64,000 nt of DNA. It comes from Psychrobacter phenylpyruvicus DSM 7000 = NBRC 102152. GTDB lineage: Bacteria; Pseudomonadota; Gammaproteobacteria; Pseudomonadales; Moraxellaceae. Where the stretch lies: NCBI RefSeq assembly GCF_000685805.1, contig NZ_JMKP01000006.1, positions 58,400-122,399 of the forward strand, read 5' to 3'. A program made the position numbers and the translations under genes. Within the stretch, counting starts at the first letter, position 1. Each line of letters opens with the position of its first letter. Under the pieces are notes generated by a model, which saw only the letters and a list, made by a program, of their open reading frames with translations, was not told the origin of the DNA and did no database searches. Shown piece after piece: positions 26,377 through 34,627 of this stretch.

Positions 26377-27276
26377 CTAATGAAGATACCACTGTATAAG
26401 CGAGTGTCCGTATAGTAGCGCCACCATACCCGCAATGGCTAGGTAGGGACCAAAGGCAAAAGGACGACTTTCGGCTCGCTTACGCATTAAGATGATACCA
26501 ATAATAGAACCGAGAAGCGAAGATAGCAAGATGATAAACGGTAGTAGCATAGGGCCCAACCAAGCCCCTAGTGCTGCCAATAACTTAAAATCTCCTTCAC
26601 CCATACCTTGTTTTTTGGTAAAAATATAAAAGATTTTGACCACAGCCCATAAGCTGAAATAGCCTAGCAGCAAGCCCCATATAGACTCAGAGGCGGTCAC
26701 GAATAGCGAATTGCTATTGACTGCCAAACCCAAAGCCATCAAAGGAAAGGTTAGCTTATCGGGCAAATACTGACTGATAAGGTCAATACCAGTCAGGGCA
26801 ATTAGAATCCAGACAAAAATCAAAGCAAATAGACCCTGTGCCGTTACCCCGAATCGATAGATGACCAACATGGACAGCAGTGCTGTGCTTATTTCAATCA
26901 AAGGATAACGCCAGTGAATTTTCTGACCACAGGCATAGCATTTACCGCCCAAAGCTATCCAGCTGAATAAAGGGATATTGTGATACCAACGCAGTGGCTG
27001 CTGACAGTAAGGACAATGGGAGGCGGGAGCTGCTAGCGACAGCGGGGTGTCTTGTGCCACAATTTGTGCCACAGGCTGTAATAAATGGGGTGCAATGTCT
27101 GACTGAGATTGGAGGAGCTGAACTGAGCCCACTCGCCACTGCTGCATCATAATCTTTGGGGTGCGATAAATGAGCACATTTAGAAAACTACCGACACATA
27201 GTCCTAGCAGCGCAAAGATGAGCAGTGCTGCTGCTAAGCTGTGTTGAAGGGTTTCAATAAACTGCCAAACCTGCAT
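26377..27276 (-). CDS. pilD: Prepilin peptidase / N-methyltransferase PilD
   Basis: A 299-residue polytopic inner-membrane A24 peptidase that cleaves type IV prepilins and N-methylates the new end. The N-terminal part has CVGSFLNVLIYR and four zinc-type cysteines (88, 91, 113, 116). Catalytic Asp residues are Asp165 (GIDLISQ) and Asp229 in GMGEGDFK. Follows pilC by 68 bases. An insertion of about 20 residues before the CPYC knuckle is the only oddity. Confidence 0.93.
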   Translation of the reverse strand: MQVWQFIETLQHSLAAALLIFALLGLCVGSFLNVLIYRTPKIMMQQWRVGSVQLLQSQSDIAPHLLQPVAQIVAQDTPLSLAAPASHCPYCQQPLRWYHNIPLFSWIALGGKCYACGQKIHWRYPLIEISTALLSMLVIYRFGVTAQGLFALIFVWILIALTGIDLISQYLPDKLTFPLMALGLAVNSNSLFVTASESIWGLLLGYFSLWAVVKIFYIFTKKQGMGEGDFKLLAALGAWLGPMLLPFIILLSSLLGSIIGIILMRKRAESRPFAFGPYLAIAGMVALLYGHSLIQWYLH

Positions 27277-27344
27277 GAGATAGCCTATAAAAAGTAATCC
27301 AAAAAAGACTGTAAATAACCATAAAACAAATCTGCTGCAACTTG

Positions 27345-28568
27345 CTAGCCAATAACAGACCCAAGCTGAAAGATAGGCAGGTACATAGCAATGACCAGAC
27401 CGCCTATGAGTAATCCTAAAACCACCATGATGACTGGTTCCATCAAGCTGGTTAGCCCCTCAACTGCATTGTCTACTTCATTTTCATAGTATACGGCGAC
27501 TTTGTCTAACATTTCATCCAAGCAGCCCGAGTGCTCGCCAATACTAACCATTTGAATGGCCAATGTGGGGAATAACTGGCTACTGAGCATGGCAGAGTTT
27601 AACGGTTGGCCGGTGGCAACGTCTTGTCTGATTTGCTGAGTGGCTTGGAAGAATACTTGATTGTCAGTCGCCGCTGCAGTGGAATCCAAAGCTTGCAGTA
27701 AGGGTACGCCAGCTGCATAGGTGGTGGCCAAGGTACGACAAAACCTAGCAATAATAGCTTGGTAGGTAATAGCGCCCACTACCGGTAGTTTTAATAGGGT
27801 GCGGTCTATAAAGCCGACAAACTTGGGACTGTTATTTTTGGCATGGAAAAAACCAATAACTGCTAATACGTTAAGTGCTAATAACAGTGCCCACCAACGC
27901 TGTAAAGCACTAGAAATAGAAACCACAAACTGGGTAAAAGGAGGCAGCTCAGAGCCAAAAGACGCAAATAGATCGCTAAATACCGGTACCACTTTTAATA
28001 ACAAAATTAAACTGACTGTCATTGCCACAAGAATCACCGCAATAGGGTATTTGATGGCCTTTTTTATTTTGCTTTTTAGTTGTTCGCTTTTTTCTTTATA
28101 AGTGGCGATACGCTGTAACATGATATCTAGTGAGCCTGAGTATTCACCGGCTTCAATTAAAGCACAAAATAAACTGTCAAATTGCTTGGGGTGTTGGCTT
28201 AAAGCACTAGCAAGTGGGGTACCTGATTCGACACTGAGTTTAAGGCTAGTAACCAGCTTAATCATACTTGGTTTGGTTAAGGACTCGATGACAATGGTTA
28301 GTGCTTGTAATAAAGGCACGCCTGCCTTAGTCATAGTGGCCAGCTGGCGGGCAAATATAGCGATATCTAACGGTTTTATCTTTCTATGCCAGCTAATCAG
28401 TGGCTTGGATTTGCGCCGAATTCTAGTTGCCACAATACCTTGTTTGCGTAACTGTGCCTTGGCAATCGGTAAACTGCTACTGCTCAGCTCCCCAGTGATA
28501 CTTTGTCCATGACGATCAGTGCCGTGATACACAAAATCAAATAAGGTGTCATTTTTTTCACGTTTCAC
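27345..28568 (-). CDS. pilC: Type IV pilus inner-membrane platform protein PilC
   Basis: A 407-residue GspF-family protein with two repeated cytoplasmic domains, FARQLATMTKAGVPLLQAL (about 72-90) and FCRTLATTYAAGVPLLQAL (about 275-293), each followed by membrane segments. It couples the PilB motor to pilin extraction. C-terminal LLIGGLVIAMYLPIF is a typical last transmembrane helix. Lies 104 bases after pilB. Complete length for PilC. Confidence 0.93.
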   Translation of the reverse strand: MKREKNDTLFDFVYHGTDRHGQSITGELSSSSLPIAKAQLRKQGIVATRIRRKSKPLISWHRKIKPLDIAIFARQLATMTKAGVPLLQALTIVIESLTKPSMIKLVTSLKLSVESGTPLASALSQHPKQFDSLFCALIEAGEYSGSLDIMLQRIATYKEKSEQLKSKIKKAIKYPIAVILVAMTVSLILLLKVVPVFSDLFASFGSELPPFTQFVVSISSALQRWWALLLALNVLAVIGFFHAKNNSPKFVGFIDRTLLKLPVVGAITYQAIIARFCRTLATTYAAGVPLLQALDSTAAATDNQVFFQATQQIRQDVATGQPLNSAMLSSQLFPTLAIQMVSIGEHSGCLDEMLDKVAVYYENEVDNAVEGLTSLMEPVIMVVLGLLIGGLVIAMYLPIFQLGSVIG

Positions 28569-28672
28569 CGCTTGTCCTTTAAGGTTTAGGTGTTACTTAA
28601 GGTTTAGATGCTACTGAACTTAGGATGATTGAGCTTTGCTTGTGTTCTATCGGTTAGCTTTGGGCTGTTTTG

Positions 28673-30013
28673 CTAATGCTGGCTTGCAATGATCCGCTGC
28701 ATCTCCTCAATGCTGATAATGCCTTGTAGTACTTTTAATAGAGCCGAGCGTTTTAGATCATAAAAACCTTGCTGCTCAGCTAGTGCCTTAATCTGTAACG
28801 CATTGCCTCCTTGCATAATCAGCTCAGCCAGATCGTCTGTTAAAAGTAATACTTCAAATATGCCCACTCGACCTTTATAGCCATCTGTACAGTGCTTGCA
28901 GCCGACCGCTTTATAAATAGCAGACTTGGTTGAATCACAGTCTGGCATTAGGCGGCACGCTAAAGAGGAGGGCTGTAATCGCTCTAGGTCCCTTTCCAAA
29001 AACCCCATCTGCAACAGACTATGACTGGGCACATTAACATGCTTTTTACAATGGACACATAAGCGCCTAGCTAGGCGTTGAGCCACTACCAAGCTGATAG
29101 CAGTGGCGATATTAAAGTGAGTAATTCCCATGTGGTGTAAGCGGGCTAGGGTCTCTGTGGCGGAGTTGGTGTGTAAAGTTGACAGCACCAAATGCCCGGT
29201 TTGGGCAGCTTGGATGGCGGTATCGGCAGTTTCTAAATCTCGAATCTCACCGATCACAACCACGTCTGGGTCTTGACGCAAAAAAGACTTAAGCGCCGCA
29301 TCAAAGCTTAAGCCTATCTTGGGGTTAATGCTAACTTGGTTCACTCCGCAGAGATTGATTTCTACCGGATCTTCAACGGTGGAGATATTGGTGGTTTCGG
29401 TGTTTAACAGCTTAAGCCCAGCGTATAACGATAAGGTTTTTCCAGAGCCAGTGGGACCAGTAAGAAGCACAATGCCTTGCGGCTGATACAAAGCTTGTAA
29501 AAAAGCTTGCTGTTGATCCGGCTCAAGCCCCAATTGGTCAATGTCTACTATGGAATCGGCGCAATCAATCACCCGAAGTACTATTTTTTCGCCAAATAAG
29601 GTGGGTATGGCGCTAACTCTATAATCGAGAGTGTGGTTGTCGGCGGTAAGCAGTTTGATGCGCCCATCTTGTGGCAGTCTGCGTTCTGAGATGTCCATTT
29701 GTGCCATGATTTTGAGCCGAGCAGAAACTTTGGCAATTAAAGACGGTAATAGCGTCGTCATTTGCTTTAGTATGCCATCGATGCGGAAGCGAACTCGATA
29801 CAGTTGCTCATAAGGCTCAAAGTGTAAGTCTGAAGCTCCCAGCTGCACAGCCTGTATCAGCAATGAATTTACCAGTTTAACCACGGGATCATTATCAAAA
29901 GCAGTCAGCTTCACTGCTGTGGGTAGCGACTTTGAAGTGGCAAGAGGTTTGGGGGAGTTGGCAGTGGCTGAGGGATAAGCTGAGGGGTGAATAGAAACGC
30001 TAGCGTCGGGCAT
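28673..30013 (-). CDS. pilB: Type IV pilus assembly ATPase PilB, short N-terminus
   Basis: A 446-residue secretion ATPase powering pilus extension. It has VQLGASDLHFEPYE, Walker A GPTGSGKT at 186-193, the DPDVVVIGEIRD Walker B/Asp box, His box TGHLVLSTLHTN and a zinc knuckle (CVHC..CKHC). PilB is usually ~560-570 residues. The ~120-residue N-terminal MshEN-type domain is missing and replaced by a Ser/Pro-rich 40-residue lead. An in-frame TAA lies four codons before the ATG, so no longer reading frame exists in this sequence. Confidence 0.88.
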   Translation of the reverse strand: MPDASVSIHPSAYPSATANSPKPLATSKSLPTAVKLTAFDNDPVVKLVNSLLIQAVQLGASDLHFEPYEQLYRVRFRIDGILKQMTTLLPSLIAKVSARLKIMAQMDISERRLPQDGRIKLLTADNHTLDYRVSAIPTLFGEKIVLRVIDCADSIVDIDQLGLEPDQQQAFLQALYQPQGIVLLTGPTGSGKTLSLYAGLKLLNTETTNISTVEDPVEINLCGVNQVSINPKIGLSFDAALKSFLRQDPDVVVIGEIRDLETADTAIQAAQTGHLVLSTLHTNSATETLARLHHMGITHFNIATAISLVVAQRLARRLCVHCKKHVNVPSHSLLQMGFLERDLERLQPSSLACRLMPDCDSTKSAIYKAVGCKHCTDGYKGRVGIFEVLLLTDDLAELIMQGGNALQIKALAEQQGFYDLKRSALLKVLQGIISIEEMQRIIASQH

Positions 30014-30209
30014 GGGGGCATCTTATAAGTAGGTGGCCTGCCTGACAAAGAGAGAGGATAAAACTTCAGACAAAAAATAGATTTTTTAGTAAACCTTATT
30101 TTTATTCCTTTCACAAGCGTTAAATAAGATTAGCTTGGCTTAACTGTGTGTGAAATTTTACAAATTGTAGCCTTAAAACAATAAAGGCTAAATCAGTTGT
30201 ATGAGACTA

Positions 30210-30218
30210 TGATATAAT
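30210..30218 (+). promoter_or_regulatory. Candidate extended -10 promoter of tpiA
   Basis: TGATATAAT (extended -10, TGnTATAAT) lies 120 bases before tpiA in the 324-bp gap shared with the divergent pilB. No good -35 is seen, as is common for extended -10 promoters. A pilB promoter on the other strand was not assigned. Confidence 0.5.
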
Positions 30219-30337
30219 ATAGGGCTATCATATTTTTACGCTGACCACTATCCGTTACTATTAGGCTGGAGTTTGTTCGCTGCTTGATAGGTAAACCATT
30301 GGTTAATAAGTTGAATTTCTTTTATTGAGAGTGTTTT

Positions 30338-31135
30338 ATGAAGTCTTGGGTTGTCGGTAATTGGAAGCTAAATCCTGCATCAGTTAATGCAGTGCAAGCC
30401 TTAGTGGATGATTTAGTAGATGGTGTAGACGCTCAAAGCAACACCCTACAAAACAGCCATATCATGGTGGCGCCAAGCTTATTGCATTTGTCTCAGGTTG
30501 AAGATATTCTGCGTACCAAATCTGCTGTTATCAAGCTGGCCTGTCAAGATGTGTCAGCTTTATCCGCTGAAACAGGCGCCTATACTGGTGATGTCTCAGC
30601 GCAGCAGCTACAAGATTTAGGAGTGCAGTGGGCTATCATTGGTCACTCTGAGCGTCGTCAATACTTTAATGAAGATAATGAGACTTTATTAAATAAGATG
30701 AAGCACTGTGCTGCCCAAGGTTTAGGCGTTATCTTGTGTATTGGTGAGTCAGAAGCTGACTTTGAAGCGGGCAACACTACCCAAGTATTGGCAGAGCAAC
30801 TGACCGTTATTGCTGATTTTTTGCAGCAGTCAGAAGCTGCCGATGCTGATTATATTGCCAATAAGCTTATTATTGCTTATGAACCAGTTTGGGCTATTGG
30901 TACTGGTAAAGTGCCAAGTGTTGCAGAGGTCACAGAGGTTCACAAATTTATCCGTGAGCGTTTACAGTCTTTTGAAGCGGCCTTAGCAAAGACCCCTGTA
31001 TTGTATGGGGGCAGTGTTAAGCCTGAAAATGCTCAAGATTTTGCAGCTTCAGAGCAGATTAATGGGGTGTTAGTCGGAGGCGCTGCATTACAAGCAGACA
31101 GCTTCCTTGACATTGCCAAAGCATTTTCTAAATAA
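30338..31135 (+). CDS. tpiA: Triosephosphate isomerase
   Basis: A 265-residue TIM-barrel enzyme interconverting dihydroxyacetone phosphate and glyceraldehyde 3-phosphate. Substrate-binding GNWKLNP (Lys10), catalytic His in IIGHSERR, catalytic Glu in AYEPVWAIGTG, and the phosphate-binding YGGSVKPEN and GVLVGGAAL loops are present. Upstream of secG, an arrangement common in Pseudomonadales. Confidence 0.96.
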   Translation: MKSWVVGNWKLNPASVNAVQALVDDLVDGVDAQSNTLQNSHIMVAPSLLHLSQVEDILRTKSAVIKLACQDVSALSAETGAYTGDVSAQQLQDLGVQWAIIGHSERRQYFNEDNETLLNKMKHCAAQGLGVILCIGESEADFEAGNTTQVLAEQLTVIADFLQQSEAADADYIANKLIIAYEPVWAIGTGKVPSVAEVTEVHKFIRERLQSFEAALAKTPVLYGGSVKPENAQDFAASEQINGVLVGGAALQADSFLDIAKAFSK

Positions 31136-31348
31136 TGACACTGCCGATCAATAGCGACTTTTTGTCTTTTATTGAAACTGAAACATTGAAATGCAAAGCC
31201 GCGGTCGCTATTAATACTGGCTTAGTCGTTAAACTTTAGCGATTAAAGCTTGGTTATCAAAAATATTTTGTTATTAAAAATACAGTAAAAACACAATCCT
31301 ATAGAAATTTTCTCGTCTTTTAACTCTTAAGATTAAGTAAGGCAAAGC

Positions 31349-31666
31349 ATGTTTAACATTATTCTAGCCATTCATATTATTGTTGCTATTGCCATGATTG
31401 GGTTGATTTTAATTCAACACGGTAAAGGGGCTGATGCCGGAGCTTCTTTTGGAGCAGGCGCATCAGGTACGGTTTTTGGCGCTGCAGGTAGTGCCAACTT
31501 TTTGACCCGTGCGACCGCAGTATTGGCGGTTATCTTCTTTAGTACCAGTTTAACGCTGGCGGTTCATGCCCGTAAGCAAGCGGAAGGTCAATATCAGTTA
31601 GATGTGCCGGCTGCCTCTCAAGTACCGGTGACAAACACGCAACCAGCACCTGCACCGGCAGAGTAA
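31349..31666 (+). CDS. secG: Protein translocase subunit SecG
   Basis: A 105-residue inner-membrane protein with two transmembrane helices (about 3-23 and 52-70), the family block LILIQHGKGADAG and a Gly/Ala/Ser-rich loop. The C-terminal tail is Pro/Ala-rich. SecG stimulates SecYEG-dependent export. Its start ATG has AAGG upstream. A tRNA-Leu gene follows after 211 bases, as in many relatives. Confidence 0.93.
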   Translation: MFNIILAIHIIVAIAMIGLILIQHGKGADAGASFGAGASGTVFGAAGSANFLTRATAVLAVIFFSTSLTLAVHARKQAEGQYQLDVPAASQVPVTNTQPAPAPAE

Positions 31667-31877
31667 GGTAAAGCTTAGTATCTTTATTGATACTGTGGTC
31701 TCTACTTTTTAAATGGGTTGCACCCTAAGTTAAAGACGAGTAGAATGTGCCACCTAATTTAGAATAATTAGTGACCACTTAAGGCAACGATTTAAGTTAA
31801 TTTCCTCTTTCCTCAACAAGGATTTGATTAACATAAATTAATTATCTAGCCTTGGGATATATGACAAATTAGCAAAA

Positions 31878-31962
31878 GCGATTGTGGTGGAATTGGTAGA
31901 CACGCCATCTTGAGGGGGTGGTAGCGCAAGCTGTGAGGGTTCAAGTCCCTCCAATCGCACCA
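31878..31962 (+). tRNA. tRNA-Leu (anticodon GAG)
   Basis: An 85-nt class II tRNA with acceptor stem GCGATTG / CAATCGC, encoded CCA, anticodon stem CCATC / GGTGG with loop TTGAGGG (GAG), a long variable arm (AGC / GCT) and T-arm GAGGG / CCCTC around TTCAAGT. It reads CUC/CUU leucine codons. Located between secG and the initiator tRNA. Confidence 0.95.
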
Positions 31963-32129
31963 ATATCAAAGTATTGACTATCCTTGCAGTTACGTATAGT
32001 ATGGTCAGCTCATTTGGCACTCAGGCAGCAGTTATTAGCTAGCCAAGGGGCAAAGTAGTAAAGGTAAGGCTATAAGTTTAGTGATTTATAAGGTTTTGCT
32101 AAGTTTTTAAATTTAAAATGATTTAATGC

Positions 32130-32158
32130 TTGACAACCCTTTAAACTTTACATATAAT
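32130..32158 (+). promoter_or_regulatory. Sigma-70 promoter of the initiator tRNA gene
   Basis: Consensus -35 TTGACA (32130-32135) and -10 TATAAT (32153-32158) with an ideal 17-bp spacer, 17 bases upstream of the mature tRNA. This is the strongest promoter match in the window. Confidence 0.92.
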
Positions 32159-32174
32159 AGTCAGCCTAGATTGA

Positions 32175-32251
<77 letters not shown>

Positions 32252-32279
32252 TTTTTTATTTCAATCTTACTTTTTATTT

Positions 32280-32309
32280 AACCCACCATATTGTTTGTGG
32301 GTTTTTTTG
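32280..32309 (+). terminator. Intrinsic terminator after the initiator tRNA
   Basis: AACCCAC / GTGGGTT stem with a 10-base loop followed by a T-run, 28 bases after the tRNA. It separates the tRNA unit from the rimP-nusA-infB operon. Confidence 0.8.
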
Positions 32310-32391
32310 TATCTGTTATTTTTAATATTGCCTAATAGTCATAATATGCATTTATAATAGATACTTCTATTTATGGACTAAAAAACGAGTC

Positions 32392-32892
32392 ATGAAGTTA
32401 TCTAATAAAGTCACTCAGTTAACCGATATTATTGCCCCAGCTGTTGCTGCTTGTGATGTAGCGCTGTGGGGGGTGGAATTCTTACCGCAAGGTGGGCGTT
32501 CACTATTACGCATATACATTGAATCCTTGCCAGAAGATAAAGCCGCTGATAAACAGGTTACTATTGAAGACTGTGCAGCGGTTACTCACCAAGTTAGTGG
32601 TGTGCTTGAAGTGCATGACCCTATTGCAGGCGAATATGTCCTTGAAGTTTCCTCTCCAGGTCTTGATAGACCTTTCTTTGCCCCTGAGCAGATGTCGGAT
32701 TATTTGGGTCAAATGCTTAATTTGCGTTTGATTCAAGCAGTTGGCGTGGGAAGCTCAAAACGCCGTAAAGTGACTGGTAAGCTTGAGCAATTAGGCGATA
32801 AACAATTATCTGTAGTCACACCAGAAGGCGAGCAGTTCGATATTGCCCTTGATAACATTGATAAAGCAAATTTAATCTATCAAGATTTGTAA
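32392..32892 (+). CDS. rimP: Ribosome maturation factor RimP
   Basis: A 166-residue protein with the RimP pattern: LWGVEFLPQGGRSLLRIYIE, then TIEDCAAVTHQVSGVLEVHDPI.GEYVLEVSSPGLDRPFF, and a C-terminal SH3-like domain ending in NIDKANLIY. RimP helps mature the 30S subunit. First gene of the conserved rimP-nusA-infB series. The start ATG lies at 32392 after GACTAAAAAACGAGTC. Confidence 0.93.
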   Translation: MKLSNKVTQLTDIIAPAVAACDVALWGVEFLPQGGRSLLRIYIESLPEDKAADKQVTIEDCAAVTHQVSGVLEVHDPIAGEYVLEVSSPGLDRPFFAPEQMSDYLGQMLNLRLIQAVGVGSSKRRKVTGKLEQLGDKQLSVVTPEGEQFDIALDNIDKANLIYQDL

Positions 32893-33122
32893 TCTTGGCA
32901 TATAAGTTGTTCTAAAGCTTACTATTTATTTAACTTGATTTGATCCGGTAAATTACTGTTAACTTTTAACCAGCCTTATATATTAATTTGGGTTTGGATA
33001 AGAGATAATAGTAAGCAGCGTTTTGAATGAACTTAAACATCACAGCTTTTAGGCCTAAGATAAAAATAAATTTAATAATTTTTTGCTACTTTAAATGATA
33101 AGTAGGCGAGGATAGGTGTGTA

Positions 33123-34610
33123 ATGAGTCGAGAAATTTTAACGGTAGTAGAGACCGTCAGTAACGAGAAAGGCCTAAATCCAGAAGACATCTTTGAAGCA
33201 ATCGAAGAGGCTTTGGTGGTTTCTACTAAAAAAAGAGTCTATACCGATCAGCCTGAAGTAGCAGTACGTGTTGAAATTGACCGTGACACCGGTGACTATG
33301 ATACGTACCGCTATTGGACTGTTGTGGCTGATGAAGACCACGAGATGCCTGCTTGTCAGTTAGCCATCAGTGATCTTGATGAAAACGAATGGTCTATTGG
33401 TGATATTAAAGAAGAGCAAATCGAGTCTATCGAATTTGGTCGTATTGCCGCTACGCAAGCCAAGCAAGTTATTATCCAAAAGATTCGTGAAGCTGAGCGT
33501 GCTTTAACTGCCGATGCCTTCGAGCCTAGAATTGGCGAGATGATGTATGGCGAAGTCAAGAAGCAAACTCGTGATGGCTATATTATTGATCTAGGCGACA
33601 ATGCCGAAGGGTATTTATCACGCGATCAAATGTTACCGCGTGAACAATTACGCGTAAAGTCGCGTATTAATGCTATCCTATATCATGTAAATCGCGATAA
33701 CCGCGGCGCTCAATTATTATTATCACGTACCAGCCCAGATATGCTGATTGCGTTGATGAATAAAGAAGTTCCTGAAATTAACGAACAAATCATCGAAATT
33801 CGTGATGTGGCCCGTCAGCCAGGCGTTCGTGCTAAAATATCAGTGAAGACCAATGATCATCGTATTGATCCTGTAGGTGCTTGTATTGGTATGCGTGGAA
33901 CGCGTATTCAAGCCGTACAGTCTGAGCTTGATGGCGAACGTATTGATGTCATTGTATGGTCTGATGATCCTGCGCAGTACATTATTAGTGCTTTAGAGCC
34001 AGCAGACGTAAGCAGTATTGTGTTAGATGAAGATGCCAAAACAGCAGACATCATCTTTACTGCCAATGATCAGTTAGCCCGCGCTATTGGTGCCCAAGGT
34101 CAAAACGTGCGTTTGGCCTCAGAGTTAACTGGCTATAAATTAAATATGATGCTTGAGGCAGAGTACCTAGAGCGTCAACAGAATGAAACAAAAGCTTATA
34201 TTGAGCTGTTCTATAATCGTCTAGAAGTCGATGAAGACCTAGCTCAAGCGTTAGTAGACGTGGGCTTTACCAGTATTGAAGAAGTGGCTTATGTGCCTGC
34301 TGAGACTTTCTATGACATCGAAGGTCTTGACGACGACGCGATTGAAATGATTCAAGAGCGTGCAAAAGAAGTAGTCATTGCTGATGAACTGGTTAAACAG
34401 CAAAATATGAAAGAGCCAAGCGAAGAGTTGCTCACAATGGACGGCATGACGACCGACTGGGCGTATAAGCTGGCTCAACGTGACATCATCACGTTAGATG
34501 ATTTAGCAGAGCAAGCAGTATTTGATCTTGAAGACATTGAAGGTCTTGATGAGAAAACTGCAGGTGAGCTGATCATGAAGGCACGTGAATCTTGGTTTAA
34601 TGAAGAATAA
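33123..34610 (+). CDS. nusA: Transcription termination/antitermination factor NusA
   Basis: A 495-residue RNA polymerase-binding factor. It has the N-terminal domain (about 1-125), S1 domain (VKKQTRDGYIIDLGDNAEGYLSRDQMLP), KH1 and KH2 (GACIGMRGTRIQAVQSEL, ARAIGAQGQNVRLASELTG), and two C-terminal acidic helix-hairpin-helix repeats (IEGLDDDAIEMI; IEGLDEKTAGELI). The two C-terminal repeats are the gammaproteobacterial form. 230 bases separate it from rimP; infB follows after 17 bases. Confidence 0.95.
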   Translation: MSREILTVVETVSNEKGLNPEDIFEAIEEALVVSTKKRVYTDQPEVAVRVEIDRDTGDYDTYRYWTVVADEDHEMPACQLAISDLDENEWSIGDIKEEQIESIEFGRIAATQAKQVIIQKIREAERALTADAFEPRIGEMMYGEVKKQTRDGYIIDLGDNAEGYLSRDQMLPREQLRVKSRINAILYHVNRDNRGAQLLLSRTSPDMLIALMNKEVPEINEQIIEIRDVARQPGVRAKISVKTNDHRIDPVGACIGMRGTRIQAVQSELDGERIDVIVWSDDPAQYIISALEPADVSSIVLDEDAKTADIIFTANDQLARAIGAQGQNVRLASELTGYKLNMMLEAEYLERQQNETKAYIELFYNRLEVDEDLAQALVDVGFTSIEEVAYVPAETFYDIEGLDDDAIEMIQERAKEVVIADELVKQQNMKEPSEELLTMDGMTTDWAYKLAQRDIITLDDLAEQAVFDLEDIEGLDEKTAGELIMKARESWFNEE

Positions 34611-34627
34611 TAAATAGGTGACTATAA

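Noticed and set aside
29911..30114. 67-codon minus-strand frame over the pilB start, as a missing PilB N-terminus
   Set aside because: Different frame with no similarity to the MshEN domain; the pilB frame has a stop just upstream of its ATG.
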